Source of the DNA: Manihot esculenta
Taxonomy: Eukaryota > Streptophyta > Magnoliopsida > Malpighiales > Euphorbiaceae
Assembly (NCBI RefSeq): GCF_001659605.2
Contig: NC_035178.2
Coordinates: 3,067,734-3,131,733 of the forward strand
Length of the DNA stretch: 64,000 bases
Direction of reading: 5' to 3'
Positions 26,401 to 37,459 of this stretch are shown here, piece after piece. The notes beneath the pieces are model-generated. The model did no database searches. It was not told the origin of the DNA and worked only from the letters and a program-made list of their open reading frames with translations. The stretch's first letter is position 1. Each line of letters opens with the position of its first letter. The position numbers and the translations under genes were made by a program.

Positions 26401-26999
26401 TTCTTTTTGAGGAGACTAGGAGCTTAGACAATGTTTTTTTTTTAATAAATTCTAATTAAATATATTTATTAATAAAAAATTAATTATTTTAGTTAATTTA
26501 ATTAATAAATTTATTAACCAATAATTGCACCCAACTGAATATATCTTACTAAAACTATAAAACATTTTACTAAGAAAAATTCTCACTTTAGAAACTTTTA
26601 ATTTATTGTCAATGCATATCTATTAAAACTGAAAAGATCAGTTTTATTTTTATAATAAAATATAATAATAATTTACATCATTAATATTTTTTATGATTAT
26701 ATTGTCTTCTCACAAACACGCCGCTTTTTTGCATCAACGAACAGAACACCGACCTAGCTCCAGTATGATCGCACGCTTGGCCGCTTCACATTGCGTGTAC
26801 GGTTCTGCTCTAAACAGACTTAACCAATCAAAATTTTCACTCCACATATTTTTAGGGGTAATTTCGTAATTGTAATCGGACAATCTCGCACTTCGAATGT
26901 GACGTCTGGCAGTTACAGATGAAAAATTTTGGATAATTTGTACTGAATCATAGCACCCACAATGTTTTGTTTTGCAATTCGCCAATTCCAATCTCTGTC
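26401..26999. other. Promoter-side spacer of the DUF829 gene
   Basis: AT-rich to about 26700, then more mixed sequence leading to the TATA box at 27000. No gene is seen. Confidence 0.45.
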
Positions 27000-27010
27000 T
27001 ATATAAAAGG
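27000..27010 (+). promoter_or_regulatory. TATA box of the DUF829 gene
   Basis: TATATAAAAGG is a strong match to the plant TATA consensus. It sits 221 bases upstream of the start codon, which gives a leader of roughly 190 bases. Confidence 0.6.
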
Positions 27011-27220
27011 CCGTAAAAAGGGTGAAAAACAAAAACCAGTGGAGAGACAGAAATGGATCCTTCTAAGCTATAGTTGTATCTCTGAATTTTGCTGTTTAGA
27101 TTGGTTCCGATGCTCTGTAACTTGTGGTTTACTCGAAGTTGGTGAGCTCATCAGAGACGAGTAAGGGAGAATTTGGGAGCTGTCTCTGGGTGGGTTTGAG
27201 AAGAAAAGAGACGCGAGGAA

Positions 27221-30200
27221 ATGTGGGGATTAGGAGGGAGATATTACTGGGGGAGAAGAGAAAAGAAAAGGGAAGGGATAGTGGTGGTATTTGCTTGGAT
27301 GTCTAGCCAAGAGAAGCATGTGAAGAGCTACGTAGATCTCTACTCGTCGCTTGGCTGGGATTCTCTTGTTTGTCACGCCCAATTCCTCAATATGTAAGTT
27401 TTCATAATTCTCAAGTCTCTGATTCTTTTGTTTAATTCTTGTACTTGGAGTTGGTTGGTTCTGCAGTATCTGATGATATTGGTTTTGGGTTTGGTGGACT
27501 TTGATTCTGTGTTATTGTTATGTTGTTTTTGGGTTTGTTTTCGGTTTGACCGAGTTTGCGAGATTGGTTTTGGTACGAAAAAGTGAAGGACTTCTGGTTT
27601 AATCTTTTGTTTGATAAGTACTTATTTGCAGATGATGCTCAATTGTAGTATTTTGGAATCTGTACTACAAAGTGTTCTGCTAAACTCGGCAATCAACTTA
27701 TTGTATGTTGTGATTTTGACTTTTTGAGGTATTATGTTAGATTTTGCAATTTGCGAGTTAGTCGTCATCCAATATTCATTGCTAAATTTTGCAATTTTTT
27801 CCATATCAGGGTGTCTAGTATTCTGAAATTATAACCCAAGAAGAAGGAGCCCTTTACTGTTGCTCTCTTTTGACACGATAATTTTGACCTCGAGCATAAT
27901 CCTTGTAATTTGCGCAGGTTCTTTCCCGAGAAGGCTGAAGCTTTAGCATTTGATATTTTCAACATACTTGTTGAGGTTAGTTCCATCTTTTTCTGCCTGT
28001 CTGTGCACAACCTTATGTATCTGAATATGATCGATGGAATTTCATCCTGTTCTCCCTGATCAGTTTCTCCTGAGAAACATTTCCATTTGGACACTGCATA
28101 AGCCAGACTCCTGCGCTTCTTTGATGAATGTTTATTTGGCTGTGATCTGGTGGAGTACCATCTCATGTTTCATTGCCTTTTCCCTTACCAAACATTTTCA
28201 TATGGATTTTGTGGCACACTCCAATAGCTGAAATTTTGTGCTTCTTTTTTCCACATGGAATCTGATAAAGCTTGGGACTTGGTTATCTGTTAATTTTCTT
28301 GCTTCATTTTTGATGTTCAGGAGCTAAAAATGAAGGCATGTCCTCTGGTCCTTGCATCCTTTTCTGGAGGTCCAAAAGCCTGTATGTACAAGGTTCTTCA
28401 GGTAACTGTGGCTTGGACTTCTGTGAATATGAATGGAATTTCACTGGATGATAAATTTATTTTTCTGTTGCAGATTATTGAGGGAAAATGTGAATTTCAA
28501 CTGAATTTGGTATGTTAGTCTTTTACAATTAAATAGTTGGAGTTTTTCCTTCTCCACATGAAATTTACCATTTCTAGTTGCTAACTTGCTATAATTTCTA
28601 CGAAGGTAGTACTGTCTTTTTTTTTATAGTGTTTTGTGATCCATGCACTTAAATACCGTGTTTTTTATTTCTTCAATATAAAGGATGACTGCCGACTGAT
28701 TAGGGACTGTATTTCGGGCTATATCTATGATTCTAGTCCAGTGGATTTTACAAGTGATCTGGGGAGACGATTTCTTGTTCACCCATCTGTTCTTAAAATC
28801 TCCCATACACCAAGTGTATTGTCATGGATGGCAAATGTCATTAGTGATGGTTTTGATGCAGTCTTCCTCAACAGGTTTGAATCACAGCGAGCTGAGTATT
28901 GGCAGACGCTGTACTCTTCTGTTGTGAGTTCATTGTACCCTAATTCTATACCAATCTTTTTTGCCTTTTTCCCCATTGCTAATACACTATCTTTCTATTG
29001 CAGAGCATGGGGGCTCCTTATCTTATTTTGTGTTCAGAAAGTGATGAGCTTGCTTCATATCAAGTTATTTGCAATTTCACTCAAAGACTTCAAGAGCTTG
29101 GGGGTGATATAAAGCTTGTGACAATGAGTGGCTCTCCTCACGTAGGTCTGTCTGAAATAACAATGCTTTGTAATCATGATTGCATTTTGGTCATGCCCTG
29201 CAGAGAGCATAAATATCTTGGTGATGAGTTGAATGAAACTAAAAAATGTTAAACCACACAATATATTTTTGGTTCAATCTTTCTGCTGTCTAAACGCTTA
29301 AAGCTAAGTTATAATTCTTTGTGCCAAGCATATGTACATTGTGTTAGAGTCAGTGATGTGATGGATAAAATCCTTTGTTTAACTTTGACATTTTGAATGA
29401 TTGGACATTTTATTAATCCTCTCTTTGGAATAAAGAATTTTGCAAGAATTCAATTCAATTTAATTGAATTTCTTTTTTCCTGTATTTGGAATGAAATAAT
29501 GCAATTCTTTTTAACTTAAAGCAAATTGATTTTAAAAGAAATAGATATCTTGCATGATTGCCGAAGAAATCATTTGAATATTTTTTTTTTTTGCAAATGA
29601 CTTTTTCCAAATGAAGCCTAATAGAATTCTGTTGTTTTTCTTGTATCTTAAAGGACAATGTCATATAACATTTAATAATTCATTATCTTGGAACTTTGCT
29701 TAATGAATTTGAATTGCCATTGTTCTACTTTTTTTGGACTGTCACGAGATTTAATTTGCATTTGAATGCTCTCGATACCATCATATTTATGTGCTTTCAA
29801 TTCTCTTCATGCATTTTATTGTTGTTGTAGGTCACTATCGGGTTTATCCAATTGACTACAGGGTTGCAGTGACTGAGCTCCTTGGCAAGGCTACTGCAGT
29901 ATATTCCCAAAGAATTCAACACCTTGAAGGAGAAAGAATGGGTGTAGAGGGCACACATGATGAGATTTCTGAACCAATTGGTGACCTTCGGAAAGCAGCT
30001 ACCAGTCCAAACCAAAGCTTTTGGGGAGTTACTATCCAACCAAGTGACCATTTCTTCACACCAAGCTCAGTGGGGTATTATGAGGGTAGAGATGTTGGTT
30101 CTCTGCAAGATGAACAAAAGGAAGGTGTGATTCATTTGCATAGCTCACCAAGTACTAATGCACATGGAGTTCTTGGTCAATTCCTTTTCGATGTCTGCGT

Positions 30201-30324
30201 TCCAAAGAACGTTGAAGATTGGGATATAAGGTCATCAACATCGTCGAGTAATCGACCATATACTTCTAGTCGGAGGCATGCTTCGTTTAATCCCATCAAA
30301 TGCATACGTCGTTCAAGATTGTAA
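27221..30324 (+). CDS. DUF829 / TMEM53-type alpha/beta hydrolase family protein, 407 aa
   Basis: Seven exons join in phase: 27221-27393, 27918-27975, 28321-28401, 28474-28509, 28684-28923, 29004-29145 and 29831-30324. After an N-terminal REGIVVVFAWM strand the protein has HVKSYVDLYSSLGWDSLV, typical of DUF829. The nucleophile-elbow-like ASFSGGPKA places S92 centrally. ESDELAS (D210) and SPHVGHYR (H242/H245) sit where the remaining triad residues are expected. The last ~120 residues are low-complexity, Ser-rich and basic at the end (CIRRSRL). Family members are putative hydrolases, some nuclear-envelope associated in animals; the plant substrate is unknown. The start MWGLGGRYYW is the most upstream Met in this frame after the TATA box. 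Confidence 0.85.
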
Positions 30325-31426
30325 GATCTCTCACTACTATCAAATGAAGGCAGATAAATATGTGAATATGCGGGTTTCTATTTGATTTGAAGACTTGGCT
30401 TGGAAGATATGAGAGAGGAAATTACTTGTTCAAAGCTAACATGAAATTCCTGTAATATTAAACATGGTAGACAAAGGAGCTTGAGATATGAAATTTGTAA
30501 TAACTGTTGTTTGGTAGGACAATAAGGATATCGTTGCTGTACAGTGACTTTAGGGGGGGCTTTCGCTTGATATGAAGTATGTCAGAGATCCTTGCTGAGA
30601 GTAACAAGAACATATGAAATGTGGATACCTTTAACTGGGAGAATCGGGAATCCTTGGAAAATTTAAATGTAAGATATAAGTAGTGTTGAGTTTATTTCGA
30701 GGAAGGATTTTTAATAAATGTATGATATTTTAGAACTAAAAGTTCTAAAATTTTTAAAAATCTCACTAGTTAATCTACTAAATTCTGGATTCTCTAGTTT
30801 TTAATACTTAATATTCTATCCTATTCTATTATTTTGCTTTAAAAGAAATTTTCCCATGAACTCCATACTTCTACGATTTAATAATTCAGAAAGCTCTTTG
30901 CGGAACTAATCCCGCTACCTCATTTTCTTTAGCAATTTATGATGATGAACAAAGTAGAGCGGGCTGCGGTTTTTGAGAAACTTAAGTAATATGAATTAAT
31001 GCTTTTCAATTTTGCTTTATCTCGATTAGAATAATAACTCTTTTTTATAATTTTGAATTAAAATATACTATCATTCATTAGAAATATTTAATTAGAGAGA
31101 GAAAAATCTTTAATTAAATTAGTGAGGATTTTATTAATTTAGTGGCTTAATTGATTTCTTTAGGTCACCCCCTCGAGGAGTTTTTTTTTACCGGGCAATC
31201 ATCCTGTGAGGAATGGATGCATGTGGGCATGAAAAATCGTCTATCCTCACTTGGAAATACGAAGAGGTCAAGGGCGTTTCACAACTTCCAGATGAGATCA
31301 AGAGAAGCAAAAAAGAATCTGCCCCCAATCTCCGACCTCCGAGCTCCGAGCTCCGAAGTAGACTCATCGCTGTAACTGGAAGCTGACTTGCCTCCCTCTC
31401 TCCCTAGCCAATAAATTATAGCGAAT
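30325..31426. other. Intergenic sequence, promoter of the SDR gene
   Basis: Holds the 3' UTR of the DUF829 gene and the promoter and leader of the reductase. A plus-strand frame at 31151-31375 ends just before the gene in leader-like sequence and shows no domain. A 'ctccgagctccgagctccga' short repeat occurs near 31336-31355. Confidence 0.45.
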
Positions 31427-32982
31427 ATGAAAGTGCTGGTGACTGGCGCTTCCGGTTACTTAGGTGGGAGACTCTGTCGCGGACTTCTGGAAAAAGGCCA
31501 CTCTGTCCGCGCCTTGGTCCGTCGCACCAGCGATCTCTCCGCCCTCCCTTCGTCCTCCACCGATGGTGATTTCGAGCTTGCCTACGGTGATGTAACCGAC
31601 TACCGGTCTCTTCTGGATGCCTTCTCTGGTTGCTCCATCATCTTCCACGCCGCCGCTCTCGTTGAACCCTGGCTACCCGATCCTTCTAAATTCTTCTTGG
31701 TAAGCATACGATCTTCTATATTTCTTCAACTCGAATTATAGTTCAAAGTTACTAAATTGATAAATGATAAGAAAACAATCGCGTAATTTTTTGCTAGGTT
31801 AATGTAGGGGGATTGAAGAACGTGTTGCAGGCAGCTAGAGAACAGACAATCCAGAAGATTATCTACACGTCGTCGTTTTTCGCCCTTGGACCGACTGATG
31901 GACACGTTGCTGATGAGAGCCAAGTATTAGCAACTAATACTATTGGTTTCCTTTCCCCAAAATCTGATTTTTTTCCCTCTTTTTTCAGAAAAAAAAAAAA
32001 CACAAAATCTGTTTCTATGTTGCAGGCGCATCCCGAGAAAGTTTTCTGTTCGGAGTACGAGAGGTCCAAAGCGATGGCAGATAAAATTGCACTACAAGCT
32101 GCTGCCGATGGGGTGCCAATAGTGGTGGTTTACCCCGGTGTCATATATGGTCCAGGCAAGCTTAGTACGGGTAATATTGTGGCTCAGTTGGTAAGAGTGG
32201 TTGCTGTTATATGTCATTTTAAATCAATGTAGTCAAGTATTTGCTGTTAGTTGAAGTCAATTATCATCCCTCAAAATTGTGATTATCGTTTAAAGGATTC
32301 TGATCCATTCTATATTACTATTGAAAAGCAATGTAAAATGCATATTTGCTTAAGAAATGGTAGACTCTGATGTCTAGCTTCCATAAACCATCATTCAGCT
32401 GATTGAGCGCTTTCAAGGCCGTTTACCTGGATACATAGGCAACGGAAATGATAGATTTTCTTTCAGTCATGTTGATGATGTAGTACAAGGACATATAGCA
32501 GCAATGGACAAAGGTCAATTGGGAGAAAGATTCCTACTAACAGGAGAAAATGCATCATTCATGCATGTTTTCAATATAGCTGCCATCATTACTGAAACAA
32601 GCAAGCCGAGATTTAACATTCCTTTATGGGTGATTAAGGCTTATGGGTGGTTGCTGGTTTTTTTCTGTCGACTTACAGGAAAGCTTCCTCTTATTAGTCC
32701 ACCGGTATGCTCTGTAGTTTCAAGTTTTCTATTGTTCTATTTCGACACTATTATTTGATAGGCACAAACTAACTCAACTTTCACAAACTTACGTTTCCTT
32801 TTGATATTTAAATCCATTTTAATTTAATTCTATCTGAGCAGACGGTGTATGTTCTAAGTCGCCAATGGGCATATTCTTGCGAGAAGGCAAAAGCAGAGCT
32901 GGATTATAATCCTCGAAGCTTGCAGGAAGGGCTAAAGGAGGTGCTTCCGTGGTTGAAAAGCTTAGGGGTCATAAAATATTGA
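31427..32982 (+). CDS. FLDH: NAD(P)-dependent extended SDR reductase, farnesol-dehydrogenase-like
   Basis: Five exons join in phase: 31427-31699, 31798-31923, 32026-32190, 32399-32704 and 32842-32982, giving 336 residues. The Rossmann motif TGASGYLGG lies at residues 6-14. The catalytic Ser is probably S116 in YTSS, and the YxxxK pair is Y144/K148 in YERSK. FSHVDDVV and ENASFMHVF are typical of the dihydroflavonol-reductase / cinnamoyl-CoA-reductase-like branch. A hydrophobic stretch near residues 245-270 could anchor the enzyme to a membrane. The best match from memory is the Arabidopsis NAD-dependent farnesol dehydrogenase, which oxidises farnesol to farnesal. The symbol is provisional because related reductases share these motifs. 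Confidence 0.82.
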
Positions 32983-34267
32983 GTAGAAGGTGTTTTCTTG
33001 AAGTTGTAATCTTGCTGAATATTGTCCGACTCTTGCTTCCGAGATGAGTTCTATCTCTTGGGATTGTCTGAGTTCCCTATTCTATATCAGTCTCTGAAGT
33101 TCAACTTAACATGTAATGAAATCAGAGGTGTCTCGAGTTTTTTCAATTATGTTGTTCCTGTTATCCTATACATCAACAAGGTCCCTCTGATTGTATAATA
33201 TTTATCCTACGTTGTAGTATCAACCGACGGTGTGAGTTGAAATATCTTGTCCCCTCTTGTTGCTCCAATTCTCAGCAGTTTACTACAAATTGATCCCCAT
33301 TCCACATGACGTGAGTACACGTATACTTGCACACAACTTTAACAAAAGGATCACTATTACTTCTACAGATTTGGCTTTCAGCTAACCGGCAATAGCCACA
33401 AGGCCATCTCGTTATTTTAGAGAATCGAATTGACACATTTAGTAAAATAACATAACAAAGCCGTGGCTAGGGGGGATATTATTATTTTTGTTATTCTCCC
33501 CTGCTCAAAAATAATAGTTATAGTTTCTTAGCTTGCTCCTTCAGTCCTTTGAATTATTATCCATTTCCGCAATTGCCATTGCCAATATTTAACTATCTTC
33601 TGTTAGCCCTCTTAAGAATCTGTATTCAGAGATAAGCCTCGTAGTGGCTGTGGATGCTGATTGCTGCCAATATGCTTAACTTGCACCTTTTCCAAGTTTT
33701 CCACGACAGTATTTTTTTTGTTTTTCCTCGAAGAAAGTTGCATTTCACAAGAAGTTAAAACCAAGCATTACAAGGAGTCCCAAGCCTCAAATTGCAACAA
33801 AAGCCCATAGCCAAAGACAATATCAGCCCATAGCCCAATATGAAACCCGAGCATTTTTTGGAAGGGAACCAGGATAAGGCGTCGAAGGCTAAAACGCTGG
33901 ATTTATAGTCTGATGCCCAAAACACATATCAAATCCAAACTGAAGCACTATGTCCTCGGTCCAGAAGCTTTGGGCAAAAGAATCCCAGCAAGAGAAAGTC
34001 GAAACCATAGAACAGCGAGATAAGGCTTTTATGTCTCTGAGAATAGGCTACAAATGGCACACAGAAAATAGAGAATAACAAGCCATCGGCCTTTTCTTTA
34101 GCAAGAAAATCACCGTGAAAATGACCGTTTCGAACATGCTAGAGGTTCGAAGAAGGGCTTTTTGCAAAATTAGGGGCGGGGGAATTAAATTTTGTGGATT
34201 TGGGGTTGGCAAATTATTATTTGCCGATTTGGGGTTCACGTGCCACGTGGCGGGCGAAAATAGAGTG
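32983..34267. other. Intergenic sequence at the gene/transposon boundary
   Basis: 3' UTR of the reductase and spacer. From about 33710 there is a T run followed by non-AT-rich sequence to 34140. It resembles the 3' end of an old minus-strand retroelement but has no recognisable domain. No gene is supported. Confidence 0.4.
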
Positions 34268-34453
34268 TGACGCTTCTTTGAGAAGCGCCAGGACATGGCG
34301 CCTTTCAAAGAGGCGCCAGATAAAGTCTTGGCGCCTCTTTGAGAGGCGCCAGCTTGACCCTGGCGCCTCTTTGAGAGGCGCCAGCCTGACCGCGCCTCTC
34401 AAAGAGACGCCAAGCATGGACTGACGGTCCTAGCGCCCCTCAAATAAGCGCCA
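34268..34453. repeat. Array of six 23-bp imperfect palindromes
   Basis: Six units lie at 34268-34290, 34296-34318, 34329-34351, 34361-34383, 34390-34412 and 34431-34453. The two central ones are identical and near-perfect palindromes of the form TGGCGCCTC-TTTGA-GAGGCGCCA. The others carry substitutions or the complementary loop. Spacing between starts is 28-41 bases. Each unit could fold as a hairpin in RNA or DNA. The array lies about 320 bases from the 3' end of the PMD pseudogene. Confidence 0.85.
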
Positions 34454-34770
34454 AGGCAGCCCTAAAAAATATATTAATTGTAATAATATATTTATAACTA
34501 AATTTAATTTAAAAAATAAGAACAAAATTAATTTTAAAAAATAAGAATAAAATTAATAATAATTAAATTTAATTATACAAAAATTTACATTAATATTCTC
34601 AATGATGTCTAATGATGACCATGCAAATGACCGCCCGTGCCACAATGTCGTGGTCTCCCCTCATCAGAACGTCTTGTGTTGTACCGACGCCCGTCAAATG
34701 ATGGCTCCTGTTGAGTTTCTTGAGAATTTCCAACATCATCGTCAACCATAGATATATTTAAATCAGGAGG
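34454..34770. other. 3' flank of the PMD pseudogene
   Basis: AT-rich sequence up to about 34600, then sequence that may be the end of the PMD coding region or its 3' UTR. No separate gene. Confidence 0.4.
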
Positions 34771-37038
34771 TTAAGATCGATGTCTTGAACTCTCCCCAAC
34801 AACTGGATCCTGAGTTGCAAAGCCGAAATCTCCTGAATAAGGGGTTGCAGAAAATAACTCAGGAAAATCCGAAGAAAACAAGCTAAGTCGGCTTGAGGGA
34901 TCATCCAGTGATTGTCGAGGGAATGCTGGAAAAACAGACTCTGATGAAGTATGTGGTTGCGCAGGGGAGAAGAAGTCGAACGACGTGCTAGCCATGCCTT
35001 CCCCTCCAGTCTGATCGTAATTGGAAGGAGTTGGAGTAAACGACTGAAAAGGCATAGAAGAAGGCCCTGGTGTCCATCCTGTATACTGACTATGAAAATC
35101 GTCTCCATAAGTTGACATTTGTGAAGATTGACCCAATTCTGTATATAAGCCGTATGGATGGAATGCAACTGGTGATGGTATCTGCATTACACCAGGATTT
35201 GGTGTAGGCCGTGGAATCTCCGTCTCCCTTGATGGCCTGGTAGTGTAGCGACGATGTCGTGGAGGATTCCTGGAGGAGGAGGGTGCGTCATGTATGTCAT
35301 CTGGAAGCAGTTGGGAAGGTGGCGCTGGTTGTGGAGGTGGTATTTGGGAAATGCGATCGAACAAACGAAGTGCATGAAACATTGAATTAACCGCATTTCC
35401 AATCTTGTCTACTGTTGGGTGACGAACTTGACTCGCCCATAAGCGGCAATTCTCCAGACCATCCTCCTGCAAAATGTATTTATTAAGATATCTATCCCAA
35501 AAGTTAAGTAATGTAAATATTTATATAATTAATATAAAAATCAAAGCGCCCATTACCACAGCGCTGATTGATGCACCCTTTTGAGACACCCACCGACGTG
35601 CAATCATTTGTACCATTCCATATACTGTGAATGATAATGTAACAGCTGGGTCATAGTATTGCTGGCCACAATCCGTCGGTGCCTTGATTCCCAGAGCGTA
35701 ATCCAATGTTGGTTCTCGGTCATCCAGTTGGTAGCTGAAGAAGTTAATTTTATTGAATGCATATCATCTGTCTGACGTGGTGGTTGTGGAATGGGTTGAG
35801 AAAATCCAAACTGTCTCAGCACCCTGTCAGGTTAATGCCACTCAACAATATGAAAACAAATAAGTGGAACAACCGATCTCCATATTTGTCTACCCTGTAG
35901 ACAGTAATCTGGCATAGCGTCCACCACATCATCAGAGTATGGCTCCCACATAAACTGTGTAGATAAGATAATGTCAAAGGTAAAAATTATATAATTTGAA
36001 TTGACATGTAATTTAAAGGTATAGAATGATGACCTCTTCAGCTTCCATGCGGTCAAGTTGGTACCGAAGTTGCACCAGCACATGCCTTGTAATTTCGGTA
36101 ATACTTCTAGCATTACTCCATCTACACAATTTATAGTTTGGAATTACTTACAAGATGTTGGATTTGATGGTGTAATAGTACAAAATTAACAGCACATACC
36201 GACTGCCAATTGGTGTATCTGGAAGGGGATGCATCTGGGAGATGGTAGGGGCTATTGTTTTGATTCTGTCCCATGCTCAAATCTGTAAAATATGAAGTGG
36301 CCTGCCAACTTGCTGCACTTGTGGTGATGTTGCTCTGCAAAGCTCTTTATAAAGCCAAGCAAGGCAGGCTGCACCCCAACTATATTGACCACAAGTGTTG
36401 AAATTAGCGAGTAGTGGAAAAAATATTAGATTGACCCTATGAGCAGACCGATCAACGAATAGCGATCCACCTATTAGCCGTAATAGGAAAGCCCGAGCAT
36501 GCCTCTGAATAGTAACATCATCAGCGTACTCTGAAATTTGATCAAAGTTATCTCTCAACAAGGTGAGTGCAACAGTATTTCCCTTCATAACTTCACGATC
36601 CGGGACCAACCCAAGCAAATCTTGACATAGTAATTGCTAAGGCTGTCCTGTAGTCCCAGTAACAGCATTGCCATCAATAGGCAATCTAGATATCAGTCCC
36701 ATATCTTGAAGTGTAACAGTACACTCTCCATGGGGTAACATGAAAGTATGTGTTTCTGGTCTCCATCTCTCAACCAAAGCCGTTATGAGGTGGTGATCTA
36801 AATGGAAGAACCCTAATCGAACAGCTCCGTAAAATCCACTAGCACGGAGATAAGGCATAAGCCTGTCATCAATATCATGACCGTGTAATACAGTAGATGA
36901 TCGTCGACATGTGATTACACCGGCCTTTTGTGGATCATCCCACATGACTTGGGACCTATGAGATGCTTGGAGATATAGGAATGAAGTATCACGTGGTCCT
37001 GGTTTAATGAATAATCTACTGTCATTTGAACTGTCCAT
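34771..37038 (-). pseudogene. Plant mobile domain (PMD / MAIN-like) gene, transposon type, inactivated
   Basis: Minus-strand remains of a multi-exon PMD protein. Exon 1 (about 36200-37038) starts MDSSNDSRLFIKPGPRD and contains FHLDHHLITALVERWRPETHTF and HGECTVTLQDMGLISRLPIDG, hallmarks of the domain. Further coding blocks lie at about 36034-36121 (RHVLVQLRYQLDRMEAEE), 35605-35954 (WEPYSDDVVDAMPDYC) and 35478-35600. The last block, at 34771-35472, is low-complexity Pro/Ser-rich. In-frame stops occur at 36637-36639, 36277-36279 and 35832-35834, and the frame is lost near 35604. PMD proteins of this type travel with transposable elements in plants, while host MAIN/MAIL relatives act in silencing. 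This copy cannot make a full protein. Confidence 0.8.
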
Positions 37039-37196
37039 TCCTGCAAAGGGTTATTACACAATTGCATTCCTTATGTCAATAATTTTAATTGCTAGACATA
37101 ATGATAACATAACATAAATAAAAGAATAATATGAATTTACAAGGCAATTCTTTGTTTTAGTACAAGTGATGAAGACATAAACCTTACCTCCTAAAC
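37039..37196. other. Short spacer before LTR element E
   Basis: AT-rich upstream flank of the PMD pseudogene. The last five bases, TAAAC, are the expected left target duplication of element E; the right copy lies outside the window. Confidence 0.5.
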
Positions 37197-37459
37197 TGTA
37201 ATACCCGGCTAGAGTCCGACAACGGAATTCTACGTTCCGATGGAGTTCAGGATGCCGACAGTCTCTAAAAGGGTTAGATTTATGTTTTTCTAAAAGGTTT
37301 TGGTATGTTTCATAGGTTTAAAGCATAAGGAAATGAGTTTTTGAGTGAAATGAACCAAGGCAGAAAAGCCAGGTTCGGCCGCCGAAGTTGAGGTTCGGCC
37401 GCCGAACATGCATGGCTTTCGGTTTCACGTGTGGCCGCCGAAGGTGGTCTGGCCAGCCA
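37197..37459 (+). repeat. 5' LTR of element E, left part
   Basis: First 263 bases of the LTR from TGTAATACCC to the AGCCA target at 37455-37459. It contains three GCCGCCGAA motifs near 37384-37441. Confidence 0.85.

Noticed and set aside
31151..31375. Plus-strand frame of 74 codons just before the reductase
   Set aside because: It is probably leader or promoter sequence. There is no domain, and a stop separates it from the true start at 31427.
33710..34140. Possible 3' end of a minus-strand LINE (T run followed by mixed sequence)
   Set aside because: No RNase H or reverse transcriptase motif is readable and no target duplication was found.
34268..34453. Regularly spaced palindromes resembling a CRISPR array
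   Set aside because: This is plant nuclear DNA, spacers are very short (5-18 bases), repeats vary and no cas genes exist. It is a palindromic minisatellite or element subterminal repeat.
34771..35472. Long minus-strand open frame treated as a separate intact gene
   Set aside because: It is the Pro/Ser-rich last exon of the PMD pseudogene, entered by a splice acceptor; its first Met is internal.
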